Assembly (NCBI RefSeq): GCF_900094625.1
Contig: NZ_FMAJ01000024.1
Span: forward strand, 1 to 46,609
Origin: Rhizobium aethiopicum
Lineage (GTDB): Bacteria; Pseudomonadota; Alphaproteobacteria; Rhizobiales; Rhizobiaceae
Reading direction: 5' to 3'
Length of the DNA: 46,609 bases
Positions 25,874 through 34,078 of this stretch are shown in pieces. How positions within the stretch are numbered: the first letter of the stretch is position 1; every line of letters starts with the position of its first letter. Position numbers and translations under genes: made by a program. The notes beneath the pieces were generated by a model. That model did not search any database. It was given only the letters and a program-made list of their open reading frames with translations, and was not told the DNA's origin.

Positions 25874-26829
25874 TTGCGGATCGCTCCGAAGCTCATGCCG
25901 CGCAGGAGATGGTTCCTGAGCAGGAAGGTGAAGATGGCGACCGGCAGCAGGAACAGGAACGTACCGGCCGCAATGACCGTCCAATCCGGCAGGCCAGAGC
26001 CGACCTGGCTCGGAATGAAGGGTGGGGCGGTTTGCGCGCGCCGGTTCGTCATGATCAACGCAAACGCATATTCGTTCCAGGCCGTGATGAAGCAGAAGAC
26101 GGCGGTCGCAGCGATGCCGGTCGCCGCTTCCGGAATGACGATTTTGAAAAAGGCCTCCATCCGCGTGTAGCCGTCAACGAGCGCCGCCTCCTCGTATTCC
26201 TTCGGAATCTCGTCGATGAAACCCTTCATCAGCCAAACTGAGAAGGAAAGATTGAAGGCAGTGTAGAGAATGATGAGACCCCAATGCGTGTCGTTGAGGC
26301 CGACGACGCGGTACATGAGGAACATCGGAATCGCCACAACCACGGGCGGAAGCATGCGCGTCGACAGGATGAAGAAGAGAAGGTCTGCCTCCCCCTTCAC
26401 TCGGAAGCGCGAGAAACCGTAGGCTGTGAAAGTTCCCATGCCGACCGCCAGCACCGTGGACGTGATGGCGACGATCAGCGAGTTCATGAAGCGGTTCGGA
26501 TAGCCGGATGGCTGCACCTCGCCGCGGCCGGAGCGAACGATCTTCTCGCCGCCGTCGAACACCATCCGCTCCCACCAGGGAGCGGCGGCATATTCTTCGG
26601 GCGTCGGCGCCCCGCGCAGCTGCGAGCGCTTGGTGAAGAGCTTCACGAAGGGCGAGAGTTCCGGCTCGAAGAGCACCGTCGGCGGGATGGTGGTGGCAAG
26701 GTTGCGAGGCTTGAAGGCCGTCGAGGTAATCCAGTAGATCGGCGCCAGGAAGATCAGCGTAATGATCAGCACTGCGGCGATGGCGACCCGGTTCAGCGCG
26801 CGTTCGGAGCGGGTTTGGACGGCCGCCAT
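25870..26829 (-). CDS. ABC transporter permease (MalG-like)
   Basis: A 319-residue inner-membrane permease with about six transmembrane segments. The N-terminal segment is ALNRVAIAAVLIITLIFLAP. The cytoplasmic EAA loop reads EEAALVDGYTRMEAFFKIVI followed by P, where it contacts the ATPases. A long periplasmic region (about 40-110) follows TM1. The start is 1 bp after the first permease gene. Carbohydrate-uptake (CUT1) family. Confidence 0.92.
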   Translation of the reverse strand: MAAVQTRSERALNRVAIAAVLIITLIFLAPIYWITSTAFKPRNLATTIPPTVLFEPELSPFVKLFTKRSQLRGAPTPEEYAAAPWWERMVFDGGEKIVRSGRGEVQPSGYPNRFMNSLIVAITSTVLAVGMGTFTAYGFSRFRVKGEADLLFFILSTRMLPPVVVAIPMFLMYRVVGLNDTHWGLIILYTAFNLSFSVWLMKGFIDEIPKEYEEAALVDGYTRMEAFFKIVIPEAATGIAATAVFCFITAWNEYAFALIMTNRRAQTAPPFIPSQVGSGLPDWTVIAAGTFLFLLPVAIFTFLLRNHLLRGMSFGAIRK

Positions 26830-26830
26830 C

Positions 26831-27736
26831 TCAGCGCTCCTTCACTTTGTTGAGGTACTTTACGTAGATGTTGGTGATGGCGAGGATCATGATGAGCACG
26901 ATGTAGGCTAGTGCGCAGGAGCGCCCCGTTTGCCATTCCTGGAAGGCCATCTTGTAGAGCCGGATGGAGATCACCTCGGTCGTCGGTTGGCTGGTCAGGA
27001 TGTAGGCAAGGTCGAAGGTCTTGAAGGCTTCCATCGTGCGGAAGATGATTGCGATCATCAGGATCGGCGCCACCAGCGGCAGCGTGATGCGGAAGAATGT
27101 ATAGAATGGTCCTGCCCGATCGATCGCCGCGGCCTCGTAGAGATGCTTTGGCACGGCAGAAAGGCCGGCAAGCGACAGCAGCATCACGAAGGGCGACCAC
27201 ATCCAGATATCAGTGATCGCGACCGCATAGAGCGCTACATCCGGATTCGACAGCCACTCGTAGGAGCCGAGGCCGAGTGTGTAGTTGATGATGCCGAAGG
27301 AGGGATCGTAGAGCAGCTTCCAGAAGAGGCCGACCACCGCCATCGAGAGCATCATCGGCAGCAGCAGCAGCGTCGTGAGAAGACCCTTCAGCGGAATATC
27401 GCGGTTGAGCAGCATCGCCGTGCCGAAGCCAACGATCACCTGCCCCGTAACAGAAACAATCACATACTTCGCGGTGATCGCGAAATTCGACCAGATGAAC
27501 GGATCGTTCAGCAGCTCGCGGTAGTTCTGTAGGCCGACGAACCTGGCCGGCGCGTTCGACGAGGCGCGAAAGTCGGTGAAGGAATAGCCGAGCGAATAGA
27601 TCAGCGGAAAGATGTTGAAGACGATCAGGAACAGGATCGTCGGAATAATGAACAGATTGCGGATGCGGATGTCGCTCATGCCGCGCGATGCGGCACGCGA
27701 TGTCGTGTCCAGCGATGTCATGACTGCGGTGGCCAA
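26831..27736 (-). CDS. ABC transporter permease (MalF-like)
   Basis: A 301-residue inner-membrane permease of the CUT1 family, with an EAA-type loop YEAAAIDRAGPFYTFFRITL and about six membrane segments. I chose a TTG start at 27736 because AGGAGG lies 6 nt before it; the ATG at 27721 has no close ribosome site and would give 296 residues. A 157-bp gap with two strong hairpins separates it from the binding-protein gene. Confidence 0.9.
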   Translation of the reverse strand: MATAVMTSLDTTSRAASRGMSDIRIRNLFIIPTILFLIVFNIFPLIYSLGYSFTDFRASSNAPARFVGLQNYRELLNDPFIWSNFAITAKYVIVSVTGQVIVGFGTAMLLNRDIPLKGLLTTLLLLPMMLSMAVVGLFWKLLYDPSFGIINYTLGLGSYEWLSNPDVALYAVAITDIWMWSPFVMLLSLAGLSAVPKHLYEAAAIDRAGPFYTFFRITLPLVAPILMIAIIFRTMEAFKTFDLAYILTSQPTTEVISIRLYKMAFQEWQTGRSCALAYIVLIMILAITNIYVKYLNKVKER

Positions 27737-27857
27737 TCCTCTCCTCCTCCGAGAGTTCGGCGCCGGATGCCCGGAAGGCATCACGATGCGCGAAGTGAAT
27801 GCCGGGCGCCGCGCCCTCTCGAACCGCGCCTGTCGGCGCGAGATGCAGAATGAAATG

Positions 27858-27879
27858 GGAGGGGCGGCAGGGCCCCTCC
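27858..27879. terminator. Intra-operon stem-loop after the binding-protein gene
   Basis: GGAGGGGC and GCCCCTCC form a perfect 8-bp stem with a 6-nt loop, 15 bp after the binding-protein stop. A second hairpin, GATGCC-N5-GGCATC, lies at 27766-27782. Such structures often protect or partly terminate the message so that the binding protein is made in excess over the permeases. Confidence 0.55.
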
Positions 27880-27893
27880 GCTGATCGCGTTTG

Positions 27894-29204
27894 CTATTTG
27901 TTGCGTCCGTATTTCTTGAACGTCGCGTTCCAGTCGGCTGCCAGAGCGTCGAGCGCTTCCTTCGCCGTGCCCTGCCCGGCGGTGACGAAGGGATAAATGC
28001 GCTGGTTCATCTGGATCAGCAGTTCGGCATATTCCGGAGTTGCCCAGAAGTCCTTCACCTTGAACATGGTCTCGTAGAAGGCTTTGTTGTAGGGCGTGGC
28101 GTTCTGGAATTCCGGAGATTCAAGCACTTTGGCGCTTGCCGTGTAGCCGCCGAGTTCGGCCCAGCGCTTCTGGGTCTCGTCCTTGATGAACCATTCGAGG
28201 AATTTCATCGCCTCTTCCTGGTTCTTTGAATAGGAGATGATCGATATGCCCTGCCCACCGAGCGCTGCGAACTGCTCGCCGTTCGGGCCTGCTGGATTGG
28301 CAAAGAAGCCGGTAACTTTGGCGTTGGGGTTCGACGCCTCGTTCACCAGAGCCGGGAAGAAGGCGAAATAGTTCATGCTCATCGCCGCCAGGTTCTCGGT
28401 GATCGCCTGGTTGTTCTCGACGAAGAAGGACTTGGCCCAGCCCGGAGGCGTAAAGCCGTAGAGCTCGCGATACAATTCGAGCGCTTTGACGTTCTTCTCA
28501 GAGTTGATGATGCCGTCAACCTTGTAGTTCTGGTAGTCGCCGAGTTCGCCTCCAAACGAAAAGATTGCGTTCTCGACACCCATGACGAGACCGTCATAAG
28601 AATTGTCGGTATAAATGGCGATGCCGTAGCGCTTCTGGTCTGGACGGTGGAAGAACTCGGCGATGTCGCGCATCTCCGCCCACGTCTTCGGCGGGGCGAG
28701 GTCGTAGGCGTATTTGGCCTTGAACGCCTCCATCTCCTTGGGGTCCTCGAACCAGTCCTTGCGGTAGGACCAGCCGACGGCATCACCTTCGGCCGGAATT
28801 GACCAGTACTTCTTCGAGTTTGCCGGATATTCGGCGTAGTATTTCACCGTTGCCGGAGCCATCACCTGGGTCAGATTATGCTTGGTGAAAAAGTCGGTCA
28901 GATCGACGTAATGTCCTGCTTCCGACGCCGCCCCGATCCACTGGCTGTCGCCGACGACCAGGTCATAGGCTGAACCTTTTGCGTTGAATTCGGTGAAGGC
29001 CTTGGTCTGGAAGTCGGCCCATGGTGTGGTCTCGACAGTGACCTTGACGCCGGTTTCAGCCTCGTATTCGTTTGCGAGCTCCTGAAGATAATTTGCCGGG
29101 TCCCACTCGGCCCAGAAAATCGTCAGTTCCTGGGCCTGTGCGGAAGTTCCGCAGGCCCATATCAATCCGACACCGGCAACGAGACCGGTCATAGTTTTGC
29201 GCAT
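27894..29204 (-). CDS. ABC transporter extracellular solute-binding protein
   Basis: A 436-residue periplasmic binding protein of the family-1 (sugar/polyol) type. The signal peptide is MRKTMTGLVAGVGLIWACG with a cleavage site near SAQA-QE. The mature part has YEAETGVKVTVET, YDLVVGDSQWIG and GQGISIISYSKNQEEAMKF. The ATG at 29204 follows GGGAGGAAACGTT. It is the first gene of the importer operon. Two GntR-type operators lie upstream. The ligand cannot be read from the sequence; coupling to sugar-acid enzymes suggests a polyol, sugar or sugar acid. Confidence 0.92.
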   Translation of the reverse strand: MRKTMTGLVAGVGLIWACGTSAQAQELTIFWAEWDPANYLQELANEYEAETGVKVTVETTPWADFQTKAFTEFNAKGSAYDLVVGDSQWIGAASEAGHYVDLTDFFTKHNLTQVMAPATVKYYAEYPANSKKYWSIPAEGDAVGWSYRKDWFEDPKEMEAFKAKYAYDLAPPKTWAEMRDIAEFFHRPDQKRYGIAIYTDNSYDGLVMGVENAIFSFGGELGDYQNYKVDGIINSEKNVKALELYRELYGFTPPGWAKSFFVENNQAITENLAAMSMNYFAFFPALVNEASNPNAKVTGFFANPAGPNGEQFAALGGQGISIISYSKNQEEAMKFLEWFIKDETQKRWAELGGYTASAKVLESPEFQNATPYNKAFYETMFKVKDFWATPEYAELLIQMNQRIYPFVTAGQGTAKEALDALAADWNATFKKYGRNK

Positions 29205-29349
29205 AACGTTTCCTCCCATTTATGCACCTTCCCGCGTCGTCGCGGGCCTCCCGATCCGGCTTCTTGATCCTTCTGGGTGGATTTCGTGCTGGAGTCCTCC
29301 CCGACCCCTGCGCGTTTCAGATCTCAAGCCTGAATATTATTCTCTGATC

Positions 29350-29360
29350 TGGTAGTACCA
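29350..29360. promoter_or_regulatory. GntR/FadR-type operator TGGTAGTACCA
   Basis: The palindrome lies in the context ATCTGGTAGTACCAAA, matching the 19330 site at 14 of 16 positions. A minus-strand CTTGAC at 29373-29378 could be the -35 of the importer promoter, placing the operator over the -10 region about 146 bp before the binding-protein start. Confidence 0.65.
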
Positions 29361-29527
29361 AACTCCATTACCGTCAAGAGCGACCCTCGGAGAGCTTCAT
29401 CTTCGGCTCTTCTTCCAGACTTCTGGATATATTCCCGCAATTGCGACTTACCTGATACTGTTTTGTCGGGCTGCCTCAAATTCCTTGTCGCCAATCCCAG
29501 CCATCATGCGGAACATGTTACTTCATC

Positions 29528-29538
29528 TGGTCCAACCA
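29528..29538. promoter_or_regulatory. GntR/FadR-type operator TGGTCCAACCA
   Basis: A third perfect TGGTNNNACCA (context CTGGTCCAACCAG, a 13-bp palindrome apart from the centre), about 170 bp upstream of the 29350 site and 18 bp before the end of the TetR gene. It may allow repressor looping. Confidence 0.55.
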
Positions 29539-29555
29539 GTTGGCGGGCTGCGATG

Positions 29556-30194
29556 TCACGCTCTACCCTCCGCCTGCCGTAGCGCGCTGTCGACGAGCGC
29601 CTTGGCGGCCCACTCGGCAACAGATTGCGCGCCTTCCGAGGTCAGGCCCCAGATATCCTTCAACACGATCAGCACCTCAACGCCGAAGACCAGCGAAAGC
29701 GCCTGAGCAAGGCGTTCCCGGGCTTCGGGCGGTACGGTGCCCTGTAGGGGCGCCGTAACGCACCTCAGCAGGTCGACCCGGTGGCCGCGCGTGAACAGCG
29801 GCTCGTTGCCGAGCGTTCCCGCCTGGCGCTGCGCCCACTGGTCGAGCGATAGTTTCAGCGCCGCCTTGAAGGTGGCCTCGAACTCGTCGATGCGCGGCAT
29901 CGCGGTCGCCAAAAGGTCGGCAACGCGAGTACGTGCATCCGGACTGTCGGACGACCAGCCGAGTATCGGTCCCAGAGCCTCATCCACCACGGCATGCACG
30001 AGCGCGGCCTGGCTGGGAAAGTAGCGGTAGGCCGTCGCCCGCGACACTTCGGCGGCCTCGGCCACTTCGCTGACCGAGGGAGTAATGCCGGACTGCATGA
30101 GCCTCGTTGCCGTTTCGAGCATCAGTTTTCGCGTGCGGGCTCGCGGTCCTCGCTCGGTCCTCGCTGTTTCGTTCTGTTGACGTGAGACATCCAT
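29556..30194 (-). CDS. TetR-family transcriptional regulator
   Basis: A 212-residue TetR protein. The N-terminal helix-turn-helix is VSEVAEAAEVSRATAYRYFP followed by SQAALVHAVVDEAL. The ligand-binding helical domain fills the rest and has no recognised ligand signature. The ATG at 30194 gives MDVSRQQNE; a longer frame to 30218 would overlap the operator. It is divergent from the Tm-1-like operon, with a palindrome TGATACGCGCGTCTCA between them, so autoregulation and control of 30293-34005 are likely. Confidence 0.87.
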   Translation of the reverse strand: MDVSRQQNETARTERGPRARTRKLMLETATRLMQSGITPSVSEVAEAAEVSRATAYRYFPSQAALVHAVVDEALGPILGWSSDSPDARTRVADLLATAMPRIDEFEATFKAALKLSLDQWAQRQAGTLGNEPLFTRGHRVDLLRCVTAPLQGTVPPEARERLAQALSLVFGVEVLIVLKDIWGLTSEGAQSVAEWAAKALVDSALRQAEGRA

Positions 30195-30201
30195 ATCTTT
30201 A

Positions 30202-30217
30202 TGATACGCGCGTCTCA
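30202..30217. promoter_or_regulatory. Candidate TetR operator TGATACGCGCGTCTCA
   Basis: A 16-bp dyad (TGANACGCGCGTNTCA) sits 8 bp upstream of the tetR start and 76 bp before the Tm-1-like gene. An extra half-site TGAGAC lies at 30183-30188 inside the first tetR codons. Confidence 0.55.
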
Positions 30218-30292
30218 CAAATTTGCAAGGCCCATCGCTTGCTCCGAACGTGGGATATGCTGGGAGGAAACCCGCCCGTTTGCGGAGGGGAA

Positions 30293-31489
30293 ATGAAGCA
30301 GATCTACGTGGTCGGCACGGCTGACACGAAGGGCGAAGAGCTTGATTATCTCGCCGCTTGCATCGAGGCGGCGGGCGGGGCGGTTACGCGCGTCGACGTC
30401 GGCATCCGTGAGCCTCGGACCGCCGTCGATGTGGCGGCTGACAAGGTTGCCGCTTGCCATCCCGAGGGTGCTGGAGCCGTCCTTTCCTGCGACGACCGCG
30501 GAAGGGCGGTCGAAGCGATGGGCATTGCCTTCGCGCGCTTCCTCGTGGCGCGCCAGGACATCGCCGGCATCATCGGTATCGGCGGAGGCGGGGGCACCTC
30601 GATCATCACTGCGGGCATGCGCCAACTGCGGCTCGGCCTGCCGAAGATCATGGTTTCGACGCTCGCCTCCGGCAATGTTGCTCCCTATGTCGATGTGTCC
30701 GACATCATAATGATGCCCTCGGTCACGGACATGGCGGGCCTGAACCGGCTGAGCCGGGTCATCCTCCACAACGCCGCCCAGGCGATCACGTCCATGTCTC
30801 ACCGGCCTGCCGAGGTGACAGCATCGAAACCGGCACTCGGGCTTACCATGTTCGGCGTGACTACACCTGCCGTATCGGCCATGGTCGAGCGCCTGCGGGT
30901 GGACCATGACTGCCTGGTCTTCCACGCCACCGGCACGGGTGGGCGGGCGATGGAGAAGCTTGCCGACAGCGGCCTGATCTCAGGCGTGCTCGACATCACG
31001 ACCACCGAGGTCTGCGACCTGCTTTTCGGAGGTGTCTTCCCGGCCACCCCGGACCGTTTCGACGCGATTGCCCGCACGGGCCTGCCCTATGTCGGCTCGG
31101 TCGGTGCGCTCGACATGGTGAACTTCTGGGCTCCGGATACCGTCCCCGAACGCTATGCCGGCCGGCTATTTTACCGCCATAATCCGAACGTCACCTTGAT
31201 GCGCACGACGGCGGCCGAATGTGCGCAGATTGGCCGCTGGATCGGCGACAAGCTCAACCTCTGCCACGGCCCAGTATGCTTCCTCATTCCCGAGAAGGGT
31301 GTCTCGGCCCTCGATATCGAAGGCGGTGCGTTCTTCGATCCGCACGCCGACGCCGCGCTCTTTGCCGCGCTCGAGGCGACGGTGAAGCCGACGGCGTCGC
31401 GACGTATTGTTCGACTGCCGCTCCATATCAACGATCCGGATTTCGCAGAAGCCGCCGTCGCGGCCTATCGTGACATCGCCAACCCCTGA
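30293..31489 (+). CDS. Tm-1-like (UPF0261) ATP-binding-domain protein
   Basis: A 398-residue protein matching the N-terminal half of the plant antiviral protein Tm-1 and the bacterial UPF0261 family. It begins VGTADTKGEELDYLAACI, has glycine-rich GIGGGGGTSIITAGMRQL, MVSTLASGNVAPYVDVSDI, a central VFHATGTGGRAMEKL and LPLHINDPDFAEA at the end. The family binds ATP in Tm-1; no enzyme activity is established to my knowledge. The ATG at 30293 follows CGGAGGGG; a long frame upstream overlaps tetR and is spurious. The next gene, 12 bp on, encodes the other half of Tm-1. Confidence 0.88.
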   Translation: MKQIYVVGTADTKGEELDYLAACIEAAGGAVTRVDVGIREPRTAVDVAADKVAACHPEGAGAVLSCDDRGRAVEAMGIAFARFLVARQDIAGIIGIGGGGGTSIITAGMRQLRLGLPKIMVSTLASGNVAPYVDVSDIIMMPSVTDMAGLNRLSRVILHNAAQAITSMSHRPAEVTASKPALGLTMFGVTTPAVSAMVERLRVDHDCLVFHATGTGGRAMEKLADSGLISGVLDITTTEVCDLLFGGVFPATPDRFDAIARTGLPYVGSVGALDMVNFWAPDTVPERYAGRLFYRHNPNVTLMRTTAAECAQIGRWIGDKLNLCHGPVCFLIPEKGVSALDIEGGAFFDPHADAALFAALEATVKPTASRRIVRLPLHINDPDFAEAAVAAYRDIANP

Positions 31490-31501
31490 GAGACAAGATC
31501 G

Positions 31502-32344
31502 ATGCCAGCCATACCGCGCAAGACCATCCTCGAAAAATTTCACGGCATGATAGCAGCCGGCCTGCCGATCGTCGGCGGCGGTGCCGGCACCGGCATCTCC
31601 GCCAAGGCCGAGGAGGCAGGCGGCATCGACCTTATCATTATCTACAATTCCGGGCGATACCGCATGGCGGGACGCGGTTCGGCGGCCGGACTGCTGGCCT
31701 ACGGCAACGCCAACGAGATCGTGAAGGACATGGCACTCGAAGTGTTGCCGGTCGTCAAAAAGACGCCGGTGCTCGCCGGCGTGAATGGCACGGACCCTTT
31801 CGTGCTGATGCCGCGCTTCCTTGCCGAGCTGAAGGGCATGGGCTTTTCAGGTGTCCAGAACTTCCCCACGATCGGCCTTTTCGACGGCCGGATGCGGCAG
31901 AGTTTCGAGGAAACAGGCATGAGCTACAATCTGGAGGTGGAGATGATCGCGACTGCCCACGGGCTCGACCTTCTGACGACGCCCTATGTTTTCAACGAGA
32001 GCGAGGCTATCGCAATGACAGGCGCCGGCGCCGACATCGTCGTGGCGCATATGGGGGTGACGACCGGCGGCACGATCGGCGCCACATCCGGCAAGTCGCT
32101 CGATGACTGCGTCGACGAAATCAACGCGATCGCCAAGGCGGCGCGCTCCGTGCGCGACGACGTCATCGTCCTCTGCCACGGCGGTCCGATCTCCATGCCG
32201 GAGGATGCGCGCTACGTCCTCGAGCGTTGTGCTGGCTGCCACGGCTTTTATGGTGCAAGCTCGATGGAGCGCCTGCCGGCAGAGGCTGCAATCCGCAAGC
32301 AGACGGAAGATTTCAAGGCGCTCGCCATAAGCGCGGTCGTCTGA
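31502..32344 (+). CDS. Phosphoenolpyruvate-hydrolase-family TIM barrel (Tm-1 C-terminal half)
   Basis: A 280-residue TIM-barrel protein of the PEP-hydrolase-like family. It begins RKTILEKFHGMIAAGLPIVG, with IGGGAGTGISAKAEEAGG-like phosphate-type loops, VLAGVNGTDPF, GVQNFPTIGLFDG, VAHMGVTTGG and a final GFYGASSMERLP. In Tm-1-like proteins this barrel is fused behind the UPF0261 domain; here it is a separate gene 12 bp downstream, so the two products probably form a complex. The substrate is unknown. The name PEP hydrolase is historical and should not be read as function. Confidence 0.85.
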   Translation: MPAIPRKTILEKFHGMIAAGLPIVGGGAGTGISAKAEEAGGIDLIIIYNSGRYRMAGRGSAAGLLAYGNANEIVKDMALEVLPVVKKTPVLAGVNGTDPFVLMPRFLAELKGMGFSGVQNFPTIGLFDGRMRQSFEETGMSYNLEVEMIATAHGLDLLTTPYVFNESEAIAMTGAGADIVVAHMGVTTGGTIGATSGKSLDDCVDEINAIAKAARSVRDDVIVLCHGGPISMPEDARYVLERCAGCHGFYGASSMERLPAEAAIRKQTEDFKALAISAVV

Positions 32345-32369
32345 GGACGGGCATGGAGGAGGCCATTTT

Positions 32370-32783
32370 ATGATAAAGGACAAGTACTTCATCTATCCGA
32401 GGGATGTGAGCGCCTTCGGTTTCGACTGGGGCAAGCTGTCGCTGACCGTGGCGCCCGAGGTCAACGGCGCCAGCCGCTTTTCCGGCGGGGTCGTCGAACT
32501 GCCAAGTGGTCAGGGCCATTCCCGCCACAATCATCCGGGGGCAGAGGAAATCATCTTCGTGATTTCCGGTGAGGGCGAACAGATGGTTGAGGACGAGAAC
32601 GGCAATCCGATGACCCGGAAGGTAGCGAGCGGCTGCACGATCTATATTCCTGAAAGTCGCTTTCATTCGACGAAGAACACGGGCGGCGGGCCTATGCTCC
32701 TCTTCGTGGTCTACTCACCGGCGGGGCCGGAGCTTGCGCTTCGCGATTTGCCGGACTTCCGCCTGCTGCCGCAGGGCCTCTGA
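32370..32783 (+). CDS. Cupin-domain protein
   Basis: A 137-residue single cupin. Motif 1 is GHSRHNHPGAEEIIFVISGE (His, His, Glu metal ligands) and motif 2 runs through IYIPESRFHSTKNTG (His). The metal site looks complete. The ATG follows GGAGGAGG. In an operon with the split Tm-1 pair and an M24 enzyme, it may be an isomerase, lyase or dioxygenase of the pathway; small cupins do all of these, so no reaction is assigned. Confidence 0.8.
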   Translation: MIKDKYFIYPRDVSAFGFDWGKLSLTVAPEVNGASRFSGGVVELPSGQGHSRHNHPGAEEIIFVISGEGEQMVEDENGNPMTRKVASGCTIYIPESRFHSTKNTGGGPMLLFVVYSPAGPELALRDLPDFRLLPQGL

Positions 32784-32814
32784 GGCGGGGCATCCATTTT
32801 TGGGAGGAAAGACG

Positions 32815-34005
32815 ATGAACGACAATGCAGGGCAGACAAGGCAGGCCGCGGTGGCGCCGTTCGATACCGCCAAGCTCGACCGTCTCATGGAGCAAGCCGG
32901 TATCGACGTCATCGTCGCCACCTCCAAACACAACACCCAATATCTGATGGGCGGCTACAAGTTCATCTTCTTCGCCGCCATGGATGCGATCGGGCATAGC
33001 CGGTACCTGCCGATCGTGATTTATGAGAAAGGCGCGCCTGATCACTCCGCCTATGTCGGGAACCGCATGGAGGGCGCAGAGCACCAGAACAATCCGTTCT
33101 GGACGCCTGCCGTGCATACAGCGACCTGGGGCACCCAGGATGCGGCCGGACTCGCCGTCGAGCACCTGAAGAAAATCGGCAAGACAGGCGGGCGGATAGG
33201 CATCGAGCCGGCCTTTCTGCCATCAGACGCCCGCGATCTCCTTGTCTCTAGGCTGGGTGGCGCTCGGTTTGTTGATGCCACACATGTGTTGGAGCGGCTG
33301 AGGGCCGTTAAGACGCAGGATGAACTGGTAAAGCTGAAACGCGCCTCCGAACTGATCACAGACTCGATGCTGGCGACGATCGCTGCGGCCCGCGCCGGCT
33401 CGACGAAACTGGAGATCATCGAGCAGCTGCGCCGGGAGGAAACGAACCGGGGGCTGCACTTCGAATATTGCCTGCTCACGCTCGGCGCCAGCCACAATCG
33501 GGCGGGCTCGCCGCAGGCGTGGGTCGAGGACGAGATCCTGTCGATCGATTCCGGCGGCAATTATCACGGATATATCGGCGACCTCTGCCGCATGGGTGTG
33601 CTCGGCGAGCCGGATGCGGAGCTGGAGGATCTTCTGGCCGAAGTCGAATGCATCCAGCAAGCGGCCTTCGCCAAGGTCAGGGCGGGGGCTGTGGGCAGTG
33701 AAATGATCCTGGCGGCGGAAGCCGAGCTCAAGGCCTCGCCGTCGGCGGCCTTCACCGACTTCTTCTGCCATGGCATGGGCCTCATCAGCCACGAAGCGCC
33801 CTTCCTCATGACGAACCACCCGGTCGCCTATGAGGGAGTTGATGCCGACAAGCCGCTGGAAGTCGGCAATGTGATCTCGGTCGAGACGACGATGCTTCAC
33901 CCGAAGCGCGGTTTCATCAAGCTGGAGGATACGCTCGCCATCACTGATGGCGGCTATGAAATGTTCGGCGACCGTGGCCGCGGCTGGAACCGCGGCGGAG
34001 TGTGA
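32815..34005 (+). CDS. M24-family metallohydrolase (Xaa-Pro peptidase/creatinase-like)
   Basis: A 396-residue pita-bread protein. The creatinase N-terminal domain (about 15-160) is followed by the M24 catalytic domain. The metal ligands are all present: D245 (SIDSGGN), D256 (GDLCRM), H319 (CHGMGL), E357 (SVETTM) and E371 (KLEDT); H326 is the likely general base. The ATG at 32815 follows GGGAGGAAAG. It ends the TetR-controlled operon. M24 enzymes outside peptide turnover include creatinase, ectoine hydrolase and the DMSP lyase DddP, so a small-molecule C-N bond is a plausible target. Confidence 0.85.
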   Translation: MNDNAGQTRQAAVAPFDTAKLDRLMEQAGIDVIVATSKHNTQYLMGGYKFIFFAAMDAIGHSRYLPIVIYEKGAPDHSAYVGNRMEGAEHQNNPFWTPAVHTATWGTQDAAGLAVEHLKKIGKTGGRIGIEPAFLPSDARDLLVSRLGGARFVDATHVLERLRAVKTQDELVKLKRASELITDSMLATIAAARAGSTKLEIIEQLRREETNRGLHFEYCLLTLGASHNRAGSPQAWVEDEILSIDSGGNYHGYIGDLCRMGVLGEPDAELEDLLAEVECIQQAAFAKVRAGAVGSEMILAAEAELKASPSAAFTDFFCHGMGLISHEAPFLMTNHPVAYEGVDADKPLEVGNVISVETTMLHPKRGFIKLEDTLAITDGGYEMFGDRGRGWNRGGV

Positions 34006-34031
34006 TTGCAAGGCCAGAGGTACTGAAAGGC

Positions 34032-34051
34032 CCGGCAGGTGTCACTGCCGG
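34032..34051. terminator. Bidirectional hairpin between convergent operons
   Basis: CCGGCAG and CTGCCGG form a perfect 7-bp stem with a 6-nt loop in the 73-bp gap between the convergent M24 and DJ-1 genes. It can act for both transcripts. There is no strong U-run. Confidence 0.55.
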
Positions 34052-34078
34052 AGCGTTTCGCGTCTTGGCGCCGTCGTC

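Noticed and set aside
32734..32814. A 27-residue N-terminal extension of the M24 protein
   Set aside because: It overlaps the cupin gene end, and GGGAGGAAAG directly precedes the ATG at 32815.
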